A DNA stretch of 38,153 nt from Bondarzewia mesenterica. Its lineage: Eukaryota > Basidiomycota > Agaricomycetes > Russulales > Bondarzewiaceae. Each line of letters starts with the position of its first letter. Position 1 is the stretch's first letter. The stretch spans positions 1 to 38,153 of the forward strand of contig SGPL01000015.1 in NCBI GenBank assembly GCA_004802705.1, written 5' to 3'. The notes beneath the pieces are model-generated. The model was not told the origin of the DNA, did no database searches, and was given only the letters and a program-made list of their open reading frames with translations. The translations under genes and the position numbers were made by a program. Shown here piece after piece: positions 1-9,551 of the stretch.

Positions 1-1351
1 GTTCTGCTCTTGTCACTTACAGCTCTGCCCCTCCGGTTTCCTACAGCTCGTACTTCTCGGTCCCCTACAGTTCTGCTCCTTTGCCATATAGCTCATCCGC
101 CCCAGCTCCATACAGCTCTGCTCCTGCCACTTACAGCTCTGCCCCTCCGGTCTCCTACAGCTTGTCCTCCCCGGCCCCTTACAGCTCTGCCCCTTCGCCG
201 TACAGCTCGTCCTCTGCTCCTGCCCCGTATGCCACACCTGCACCCAAGATGTACAATGTGCCTGTACCTACGCCCAAGGGAGAGGAGTACGAATCGGNGG
301 TTCGCGAACCAGAGATGAAGCCCAAGGTCCCCAAGCCTGAGGGATTACAAGCCGGAAGGTCCCAAGCCAGATGTGAAGCTCGGNGGCGCCCAAGCAGGNG
401 GAATACAACAAAACGGAAGGCCCCAAGCCTGAAATGAAGCCGGAGGAGCACAAGAAAGCGGAGGAGTATAAGAAGCCAGAGGAGTATAAATTGGAAGGCC
501 ACAAGCCTGAGATGAAGCCGGAGGAGTTCGAGATGCCGGAGGAGTTCGAGATGCTGGAGTTCGAGATGCTGGAGGAGTTCGAGATGCCGGAGGAGTACGA
601 GGAGCCAGAGGAGTACGAGGAGCCAGAAGAGTACGAGGAGCCAGATGAGTACGAGGAGCCAGAAGAGTATGGATCGGAAGGCCACAAGCCTGAGATGAAA
701 TCGGAGGTGCACAAGAAAACGGAGGAGTACAAGAAGCAGGAGGAATATAAATCGGGAGCCCACAGGCGTGAGATGAAGCCGGAGGAGAATGAAAAGCCAG
801 AGGAGGATGAATCGGAAGGCCACAAGCCTGAGATGAAGCCTGGGGCGCCGGAGGCATATCCTGCACCTGCTCCCTACTCCGGTCCTGCTCCCTATCCTGG
901 TGGCGCTCCTTACTCCGGTGCTCCTTACCCTGGCTCTCCGTCTGTCTACCGAGTCACAGTCATCAACAACATCAACCAGTGCAATACCGGTCAGCTTCGT
1001 TGCTGCGACACAGTCGAGAAGGCGAGACTTATCTTTATCAATCATCCTAATTAACTTGAATGCTGATAATTTCCACTCCATTCAAGGCGTCTGCGGCTTC
1101 AGCTAGCAAAGAGCTCGGCTTCCTTGGCCTTGTCTTCCAAAACCAGAACACTCCCATTGGGCTCAATTGCGACCCAACCACAGGATCGGGAACGGGTGCC
1201 TCGAGCAATTGCGCTGCGCAACCCGTGTGCTGCGAAAAGAACGAATTCGTTAGTCCTTCTCACGTTCGTGATTCATTGGACTCTTTTTGAACTTGGCAAT
1301 TTCTAGGGCGCAGTCGCAGTTGGCTGCACTCCCGTGAATAGCGTTTCCTAA
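1..1351 (+). CDS. Class I hydrophobin with long repeat-rich N-terminal extension (5' partial)
   Basis: The C-terminal ~85 residues are a class I hydrophobin, a secreted amphipathic coat protein of hyphae and fruit bodies. The eight cysteines follow C-X6-CC-X32-C-X13-C-X5-CC-X11-C-X7, within family limits. Before it lie a Tyr/Ser/Ala/Pro repeat block (3-240) and a Glu/Lys/Pro/Tyr block (about 300-850), then a Pro/Tyr linker. The gene starts before the window, so no signal peptide is visible. Introns: 1022-1086, which needs a GC donor to keep the conserved residues after CC (DTVEKA), and 1249-1306, whose removal gives the last cysteine (GAVAVGCTPVNSVS) and the stop at 1349-1351. The frame shifts twice at 340-400 beside ambiguous bases at 298, 384 and 399; I read these as assembly errors in one continuous repeat. 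The architecture resembles the repeat-bearing hydrophobin Hum3 of Ustilago, but I see no regular Kex2 (KR) sites. Confidence 0.88.
3..240 (+). repeat. Tyr-Ser-Ser-Ala-Pro coding repeat
   Basis: In frame with the hydrophobin, the block reads as irregular units built on PYSSAP, TYSSAP and VSYS. The coding sequence repeats motifs such as tacagctctgcccct at near-regular spacing. It is rich in Tyr and Ser with no Cys, so it probably forms a disordered or wall-associated segment. Copy number may be wrong if the assembler collapsed units, and the block continues off the left edge. Confidence 0.75.
434..845 (+). repeat. Acidic Glu/Lys/Pro/Tyr repeat region with a five-unit EEYEEP core
   Basis: This part of the hydrophobin extension has longer imperfect units marked by GHKPEMK (three copies) and EYKK, and an inner 18-bp tandem repeat at about 587-669 that encodes five copies of roughly PEEYEE. 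FEM/EEFEM units precede it. The composition is strongly charged and would be disordered and hydrophilic, unlike the hydrophobin domain it precedes. The long antisense open frame across this block is a by-product of the repeat. Confidence 0.75.
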
Positions 1352-2823
1352 GTAACCATTCTTTCCATGCGTCAGTTGGTATTCTGGAGATTGGCTTCCC
1401 CGGATTTTCCCGTGGGCACCGTTCTCTCAGTCACCCCATTCTATCCGTGGATTAGGGTTATTTGCAGATCAGCTTATCGGTCCTTAGCTCAGTCTTCTCA
1501 CATACTATATCACCATCGCCTGTCTTTACTGCACCCTTTGTATACATCGTATCGCGCTTCTATGGTATGTGGCCATATAATCACCTTTCGCGAACATCTA
1601 CTGTGTCTTGTGAATTGGAGTGTAAGGTCGTGTACCGTCTACGTCTGGACCGCACAAATCCATTCCTGGTTTGGCGAATCATGACAGGAGATTTCTGACA
1701 CGTTGGATGTATTCTGCATTGTTTTACCTCCTCCCCGCTGCGTTTTGTACTGACGGCAGCGGTGTGCATCCGCACTTATGCTCAACACTTGGCCGTTAAG
1801 CTGAGGAACTCATCTGAATCTTGCACAAGCGTAGCCCTGCGTAGCCCATGACAAAAAAAAATTGACCATGTTCGTATGGTAGTAATATTTGCTGCTGGTG
1901 CCAGCTGCCGGTAGTGCCCTGAGTGCGATTCTGCAAACCACAGTGCGGTCTTGACGGACGCCGTGCCTACTGACATGATATTACATCAAGCACTATCGAG
2001 CCGTATATACGATGCCTATCACGACCTATCAGAGGAGCCTTTGTGACCGATCATGGTACACAGTAGTCCGAGTCGGCGAAACTTGCGATTGGCAGCGCCC
2101 GACTCACCTCCGCGAAACGGCTACTACGTACAATACCGATCATCCAATGAGGTCATGTTGAGTACGACTTTCCAGTTGTCCCCCGTCTTCGCGCTCACTC
2201 CGAAGAGTCAAGTGATTACCGCGCGTACGGAGCCTCGGCATATTACCCCGGTTCTGCTCGCAAGCACAAGGCACAACAACAATGTATACCGGCCACATCG
2301 CCCGCCGCACATGACTACACCAATAATACATCCTAGGGGTAACCAGAGACGGAGAATGCGAGACGAGAGAAGAAATGCAGGAGGAAGGGGGGGAAGAAGA
2401 AGAAAGAAAGGGGCAAGAGAACGGTCAACGCAATCAAAAGTGATTCCTTCCACGAGTGCGAGAGGGGGCGTGGGCAAATATATATATATACGGACGGGGA
2501 CAGGGAGAGAACGAAGCGCGCAGTGAGGAAGGTAGGGTACGCGAGATTGGTCGCTGGGTAACTGGGGAAGGAAAGGGGTAACTGCGCCGAGTCGGGCGCT
2601 CTCATAACATTGGAAATAGAGGATAAAGAGAGTATATGGACAGAGAAGATAGAGAGTCTCGGGGACCATAAAAAGAAAGAAAGCCAGAGGAGAAGGAGAG
2701 AGATTATGAGTAGACGAATAGGGAGAAGGACGGCGAGGAGATGAACGAGCGCAGGAGGAATAGGAGATGCCCTAAATACACAGGCGGTGGTACGAGTGGA
2801 AGAAGAGAGAGAAGGAATGACAT
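1352..2823. other. Intergenic, no gene seen; purine-rich tracts
   Basis: About 1.5 kb lie between the hydrophobin stop and the RasGAP stop. No frame shows conserved protein or a believable exon chain. From about 2335 to 2430 and again 2630-2820 the plus strand is strongly purine-rich (GA/GGA runs), giving long antisense pyrimidine-coded frames that are compositional. A short (TA)n run lies near 2480-2490. The segment probably holds the 3' untranslated regions of both neighbours. Confidence 0.6.
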
Positions 2824-5676
2824 TCACCGCTTGGCGAACACTTTCTTGAGCAGGCCGAGTACTTTGGGCACGTTCAACTGTACATATTCCAGGTCCAGGA
2901 GGTGCTTATTGTCCTTTTGCTGTGTAATCGGGAGGAAGTGCGTGAATATTGATTTGGTCAAGATTTTGGAAGGTATGGAAAATGAACGAACCTTCTCCAG
3001 CAAATCATCGATTTTGAGGTCCATCTCGAGGATAGCCTTCTCCCGACCCTTGTAGTGCAGCGCGATGATAAAGGTACCAGGTGTCGGTGACGTGATATTG
3101 AAGTAGATGTTCGGCCGTCTGCGTATTATATCGTCAGTGAATAATCCCGCTTGCGCACACAAACGCGACGCACCTATTGTCGGGAACGTTGCTCTCCACA
3201 ATGATGCCTTCTTTCTCCAGCTGCGCATGCGTGAACCGGTACGGTCCCAGGACCGTCGTCTTGGCCGGCTTCTTCTCCTTACCGCCCACTGTGACGACGC
3301 CTACGCCCGTCGATGCGCCCTTGTCCTTCGATGCAGTCAGCCGCACGTTCTGCAAGTACGCCTTGTACTGCTCGAGCTGTGAGCGCATGTAGTTATTGTG
3401 GTCGCATATCGTCTTGTACACGGCTTCCAGCGACTTCGTCTCCAGCACGACCTTCTCTCGAAGGTTGCCGAGATGGACTAGCTCAGCGGCGACTTCGTCC
3501 TGCATTAGCTTGTAGCCGTCGGCGCGGTCGACAATCTTCAATTCCTCCAGTTCGCGCAGCATCTCCTTGACCTTGATGCCCTTCCGCACGAGCGTCGCGT
3601 CCTTTGTGGTCGCCGCGCGCTCCGCGATTGCGGCGAGGTTGTAGGGGCGTTTCTCCGCGGCGTGAGGAAGAGAGCGGATGAGCTGCACGAAGATAGACTT
3701 GGTCTCCATATAAAGCATGTCGCTCGAAGAGACTGTGTCAGCGAAGGCGCTCTGGATGTCCTGCACCGGCGTCTCCCATCGACTGTACAATTTAAGCTCA
3801 ATCGTACGGTTCTCCTTCCGCGGTACTTGTGCGGGTGCGGGGCCCAGCTCGTCAGTCAGAATGCGTAGGTGTTGCTTGTCATTTGGTGACTAGGTATACA
3901 AATGGTCAATAATGTCGATACGATTTAGTGAGAGACAGACGTACAAGCGTTTCGATGTGCTGTAAGATCAGAGAATGTGTGTTATACAACTCGTTCAAAG
4001 TGATATGAATCATCAAGTCTTTCTTCGAGAGAGCCATGTACTGGTCCATCTGCAAAAAAAACAGTCAATTTTAGCTTGCCCAAGATAATCAATACGTACC
4101 TCGAGAGTGTCATAGAAGTCTCCAACTTCGCAAAGGTTATTCAAAAATTGGTTGATACGGGCCTTGTTATTCTCGACAAACGGGTTCAACGTCATCATGT
4201 AAATTTCTTTGGCATACGAGGGCTTGTTTGCCAAAATTTTGGAGCATCTTGGCAATCTGGAGGCGCTCATAAGCAGAATGATTGGATGGGAAACAAGGCA
4301 GCGTACCAGTGTCAGCGTTCGCCTTGGATGCTTCGCGGGTACGCCGTCAACAAGCATGTAGGCTTGAGGTGTCACGATGGCGGGATTGATGAAGCGAAGG
4401 AAGAAAAAACCGCCAATGAGAGAGCAGATGGCGTAGTCTGTCGCCTCGGGATATTTTCTCTGCGAGAGATCCGTAAGTCTTCTTACCGGGGTCCGAAACA
4501 AGACAACTCTCAAGTAGTCACGTACCCTTGTCAGACTTCGGATCTGCTTGCAAATCCATCGAATACCGTATGGTACGCTCTCCATACTCTCGATAATAGT
4601 TACCAGGAAGCTGTTCGCGATTTCCATCAACATCGTCAGCCGGGGCGCAATGATGGCCTGCACATCTGGGTTGGCGGCTGCGACTTCCGGCGGCACACCC
4701 CTTGGCAAATTCTCCGGAAGCGAGCCAGTCTCTTCCTCAATTTGGTTTATCATTTGCTCATACACCTGTCGGGACAGAAAATAGGCAGGCAGGAGATGAT
4801 CAGCGACAACTATGACATAGTAAGTTGATGACATGTGACTGACCTTGACAGGATTAATCTCGAGGTTGAGATCCTTGTGCTCTATGAGGCTGTTGATTCG
4901 CTCCGCGAGAACGCTTTTGAGGTAGCTCTGACCCGGTCCTCGTCGAGTGTAAGTGGTCATCATCCGGGACACGGGTGTGTTGGCGCGCAAAAGAGATCCA
5001 AATTCCGTGGCGGTGTCGAATTGGGCCGATAAGACGGACTGGAACATGGTCAATAGCAGATGTTCCTCTCGGCTCTCGTATTGGTTTCCGTAAAGAGTAA
5101 ACATGACGGTTTGCAGAAGGGTATCAATTTCGGAAAGGCTAACAAGTCGGCAGAGGGCAGCGACATGGCGGGGTTCTGATTGAAGGAGAAAGAAGAGGTT
5201 CGAATATTGTTGAAGCTTGCGTTCATCGGGATAATGACCCTCTGTGGGATCCACCTCTTCGAGATGTCTCTCTACCTCACGTTGCTGGATTGTGGATCAG
5301 CAAATGTGCCAATGGTTGAAATACTATGGCGCACCTCATCTAGAGCCATACGATTCTGAATGAGAAGGGCTATCCGTGAATCGAGATAGCGGACATCACG
5401 CTCCAGCACAAAGTTCTTTTTGGACTGTGCAGAGATGCGGGCCTTCAGATCTCGCAGGCGCTTTTGCGCTGATGAAATAATCGTGTAAGGATGGCCTGAA
5501 GAGTTGATGAAACAAATGAAGCGCTCACCTTTCGCAAGATCATCTTCAACCTCAACATCCTGCTCGGCCGCCATGCTGAATAGAGCAGTGACGCTGTAGC
5601 GGTTGGTATTTCTGTTCGTGAGACGTCTTGAAGACATCGTGCCCGGCGAAGAAGGAGGATCGGAGAAGGCAGACAT
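2824..5676 (-). CDS. gap1: Ras GTPase-activating protein, fungal gap1/sar1 (IQGAP-related RasGAP)
   Basis: Accelerates GTP hydrolysis on Ras and so switches off Ras signalling. Ten exons (5529-5676, 5335-5468, 4844-5284, 4526-4765, 4307-4459, 4100-4256, 3945-4049, 3174-3889, 2992-3118, 2824-2919) give about 771 residues, close to the S. pombe homologue. Visible: an N-terminal coiled segment, a RasGAP domain with the arginine-finger region LRANT and the signature FLRFINPAIVTP, and a RasGAP C-terminal domain ending KKVFAKR. Introns are 48-78 nt with normal GT-AG ends. In exon 6 the conserved IAKMLQN is in one frame and ANKPSYAKE in the next; one extra T in the run at 4233-4240 explains this and looks like a sequencing error. 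The start at 5676 is the first Met of the open frame; 5637 is an alternative. Confidence 0.9.
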
Positions 5677-8052
5677 AATGGATGGCCTCTTAAGTTGAGA
5701 TGAGGATAAACGAGAGAATCGTTGTTGTTGAGTGACAGAGACCGGGGCGATTGATGGAGAGTGGGACGCACTCGTGAGAGCGAAAGCGACACCAGCGCTT
5801 GAATGGATATGTGAGTGAGGTGAGGAAAGGAGGGAGGGGGTCGTGGAAGGGGGGATGAAAGAAGGGACAGCCTGAGGGTGTCCTTGTCGTTACCAGTCTA
5901 CAGGACGCGGAACACGCTCGGCCGCCTCAGCCACCTTCGGTCAGCCACCCTTCAAGTGGACTTGAATTTGACACCACAACTCTCAGTTTTCGACTGCAAT
6001 GATAAAAAAAATCGTCCATCATCAGGGTGCCCAACGCTCTGTTCGACCTATGATTCCCGACGGCTGCGCACCCGAATTCGATGTTTGGATGCGCATTAAT
6101 AGCCCATTGATGCACCTGGCGGTCTGAATTGTTTAGATTCCAGCTCTCATCATCGGCTGTGTCTTCCGTCAAACCCGATGCAGGAAAGAAGGTGTGCCAT
6201 GACTTGCTACTGGGGTCGTCTTAGCGGACCTGGCCCACCAGTCACCATTACAAGACTAGAGGGACGACCGACTCTGACCCGCAGCCGATCGCTACCCTCG
6301 GGCCTCAAGGACATGCTATCCAGGTAAGTACGTGTGTGATCACCTTATTTTTAAATAATCTCCTGGATCAGCCCTACACCCTCGGCGCTGGCGCCTCGCA
6401 TGGCGAGCGTACGAGCGCTCGTCTCGTCCCCGTCACCGGCTTGCTCACCGTTGTGAACCTCCACACAAAGTGGTACATATTAAGACTAGGATTCGATGTT
6501 AATGGTCTGATGCCGTTTCATCTATAGGTTCGTGCATCGTGGTCGGTCGCGAAGAACCTCTTACACATATGACATGCGAATTTGCGTCCATCTGCGCATC
6601 TATTCGTCTGTTTCCTCGTGACATTTCTATGTATGTCGACTGATGTATGAATAGGATGCTCCTCTCCAAGGTTTCGAACGTTGTCATTAGGAACAGAAGC
6701 CATGCAGACTTCTCACACGTAGCGCGTACTGATGATGCTGTACCAGGTTGTACCATTCATGGCGCCGCTTCGCATTACATCGTCCACGCTGTACTTCCGC
6801 TTTGGGCAGCCTGGTTTGCGCACATCTGCGGGACATGTTTCGTCGTAAGCGGCAAATACGTGGGCGGAAGCGTGCTTTTCCTCGTGCGCAACGTGTGTAG
6901 GCCCTCTTTTCTCCATCAATACTGCACTGTCCACGTGTGGCTGGTACTGTTACTCAGAATTGCTGCCTCCGACAGAGGAACGGCCACATGTTGAATATCT
7001 CAAAAGTATACGGTGACGCATCGAACATTCATTCGAGCTCATGGCCTGCATGCCTGGCAGCGCATCATCGCCTCGAGGCTGTTCACCGGAACCAACCACG
7101 CTAGTCCAGCTATCCCTCCGCAGTTTGTCATTATCAAGACTCATTGCCGAGCCAAAGCCCTCCAATCTTGTTCAGCATCTGTATCCCACGAGACAGGCAC
7201 GCAACCAGGCATGTACGGGCTTTCTTGCGGCCGTCGACAGGAACCTCCCTTTGTACGAGCTCCACCTCAATGGAGCTATGCAAGTGACATTGGATATGAT
7301 GCTCTACTGACGCTTTTGCCCAATCGTGAATGCTGCTCGGTTATGAAATTAGGTTTGGCAGCTTCCATTCCGCATTAACCTTCTGCTTGCTCAGCTCCTT
7401 GCGAGAAATGAGGCCTGAGGACTGATACAGAGCAGATCCAATTACTATGAAACGCCTTCTCGTGCCATTCTTGTCCTATCTTGTGGTTGTTCATGTTTTT
7501 TTCGGTGAGAACATGGTTCCTGATAGAACCGTTAACAGCGATTTTCAAATCACACATACACCTTCTTCCACCGATGGTGAGTCAACTGACTGTTTGACAA
7601 ATCTGCTGTTTGTAGTCTTCTCTTCTCATTTTCATCTGGTCCGACACGAGCGCCACCCAAGTACTGGGCCAGTCGGACTACCTGAGGACGAGGCGAGGGC
7701 GGGGTCTGTCGAGGACATGCCAGAGATCCACGTCTTTACGTCTTATCTGAACGCGTGCTCTCCTCCTTGTCTCGAAGACCAGTCTTGCTGTTCCAGCCTT
7801 CCGACCATCTCGAAGCTCTCACAGTCCGCAAGCGAGAGAAGTGTGCGATTTTGAATATATGTACGGAGAAGACTAGATCAGGGGCATGTGAGTAAGTAAG
7901 GGCTAAACATTACAGTGCAGGGGCTAAGATTCATAACACGGACAAGAAAATGCATGCATCCGGACGCCATTCATACAGTACTGTTCTACCAAAAATACAA
8001 CTGTGAGAAATATGACGATTGATATAGCAGGCAAGACGACGCTGTACGTGAT
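5677..8052. other. Unresolved region, no confident gene
   Basis: About 2.4 kb between two minus-strand genes. Several plus-strand intervals have good intron ends (for example 6325-6371 gtaagt..cag and 6471-6527 gtacat..tag), suggesting a spliced gene from about 6200, but I could not join exons into one frame with a recognisable protein. The plus frame 7447-7854 encodes 135 residues with a hydrophobic N-terminus (MKRLLVPFLSYLVVVHVFF) that could be a signal peptide; nothing else supports it. On the minus strand, 6950-7165 looks mildly coding-like (LDNDKLRRDSW). I call nothing here. The proximal part (5677-6200) should contain the RasGAP promoter. Confidence 0.4.
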
Positions 8053-8694
8053 CTAAGGTCTCAATGCCGTCGGCGGGAACTGGCCGGTGGTCGGCATGTT
8101 AGTGTCGGGGGCGATGTATTCCACAACATACCCCAATCCAAATAACTACGGATATTTCAGAACGAACGGGGGCACTTACGTCGGGGTACGCACCTGCTGA
8201 CAGAACTGTAGCGCACTGAGGATGATCCCCGCGACACATACGTTCGCGGTCAAGCACACGCGGACCCGTTGGTTCTGTGAAGACGATCACGCGTCAGGGA
8301 TACATGCATACATGCCCTCCGGATGATGGAATGGCGTCAGCTAACCTTTACCTGGAGCATGAAGACGTTCAGTGAGAGAATCAGTATAGCAGAAGGAATC
8401 ACTGACAAAGTTCTTCGCAGCTGTATGGATCATGGCCTGCGTTGTCTGTGGCTCGGAGTTATACGTTTGGAGAGGCTCGTAGGAAGGCGGTGGACCCGTG
8501 TATGAGCCTTGATGAGAACAGCCTGCAGTGTTATGGGGAGCGGAGCTGGGGCCTGGGTGAGTCTCCCAGCCACGGGTCGAAGCAGGGCCATTCGAGAAGG
8601 GTGGTTGGATAGGCCCGCCGGGTGTAGAAGGATGATTCAATTGCGGTGGACAGCACGAGCCCCTTCTGGGTGGGCCAGCATTGTGATGATACAT
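8053..8694 (-). CDS. Small Pro-rich membrane-hairpin protein with PY motif
   Basis: Four exons (8465-8694, 8352-8412, 8194-8274, 8053-8145) give about 154 residues. I do not recognise a family. The N-terminal ~77 residues are Pro/Gly/Ser-rich and hydrophilic, with a Cys pair (GSCCPP) and PPPSYEP, a PY motif of the kind bound by WW domains of Rsp5-type ubiquitin ligases. Two hydrophobic stretches follow, SVIPSAILILSLNVFML and VCVAGIILSALQF, enough for a membrane hairpin, then a short tail ending PTALRP. Introns at 8146-8193 and 8275-8351 have standard ends; the first (8413-8464) needs an AAG acceptor and is the weakest junction. Role in membrane-protein ubiquitination is inference from the motif only. 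Confidence 0.55.
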
Positions 8695-9551
8695 GACTAT
8701 GGACAGATATTCAAAGGAGAGGTGTGTAGGACGATGGAAGGTGAAAGGAGTTGAGAGGCAGCAGAGCGAGAGCAGGCTAGGTTATATAGGAAAAACACAG
8801 CTTGATCATGCTTTTTCGGGAGTTTGCGCTGTAATGCCGTAACAAATCTTGACCAGGGTCGGGATGCAGAGAAGTCCACGGCGAGGGATACTCTCAGAAG
8901 GAGACGGATGGATCGGAGGAGTACGGCGCAAAGAAGCTGCTCGTGACAGCGCTGGCAATATGCCGAGAGAGAGCCCCTGGATCATGGAAGATAAAACTGA
9001 GCGTCTTGAGGGCGCTTCATTAGCGTGCTTTGGGATATTGGACGTGCATCAGATATGTACGTGTGTATGCGGTGGAGAAATGAGGTGGTAGTCGTGGACA
9101 AGGCGACAATCAAAGACTCTGGCGTCAGTACTGTTTTGAAAAAGTACATCGAGACCAATTTCAGGACGATGTTGTTGATTGTGCGGCTGGACGAAGGCCC
9201 TGCCTGAGGAACGGAGTCAGAGAACTGTAGAGACAAACAGGTTCCAAGGCCGATCAGATTAGATGAAAGATGTTCAAAGATAATAAACGATCGAAGCACG
9301 TGACTGGCGCGTACGTGATCGTGTCACAGTTTCCCGAGTCCTCCGAGTCTTTGTTCAATCATACCCAACAGTGGCCGCTCACTGTCCTTCCGCGTATTTA
9401 TCCTCTGTAGTCTAAGGAAACTTTTACTTGTGCTGGTCAGTGAATCCTTCTTCAAACCAGCATCTTGGAGCGCCTTTGCATAGCAAAGTTGCAGAGTTGA
9501 TACTTGATCGGTCGGTCTCTCTTTCGATTTGCCTGCATCAAAACGCAAGCT
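8695..9551. other. Divergent intergenic region
   Basis: This 857-bp stretch separates two divergently transcribed genes and should hold both promoters. Frames of 60-105 codons exist on both strands but none shows motifs or splice patterns typical of coding DNA here. No clear TATA box was seen near the palA start. Confidence 0.45.

Noticed and set aside
179..1081. 300-codon minus-strand open frame across the hydrophobin repeats
   Set aside because: It is the antisense shadow of the repeat-rich coding region; its Leu/Arg-rich text simply mirrors the repeats, and the plus strand has a clear hydrophobin in the same gene.
2476..2492. (TA)n run as a TATA box
   Set aside because: No gene starts within a plausible distance on either strand; it looks like a short microsatellite.
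2208..2827. Overlapping minus-strand frames of 150-165 codons
   Set aside because: They arise from the purine-rich plus strand (pyrimidine-rich minus strand), giving Leu/Ser/Pro-rich low-complexity text with no motif, and overlap each other in different frames.
4076..4828. 250-codon plus frame within the RasGAP gene
   Set aside because: It is antisense to exons and introns with a full RasGAP signature on the minus strand, so it is a shadow.
6518..6703. Zinc-finger-like CHMC segment on the minus strand
   Set aside because: The sequence CHMCKRFF has a Cys pair but no His pair at C2H2 spacing, and the frame ends at once; splice partners could not be found.
8982..9299. 105-codon minus frame in the divergent intergenic region
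   Set aside because: No motif, no splice support and a composition unlike the neighbouring exons; it lies where two promoters are expected.
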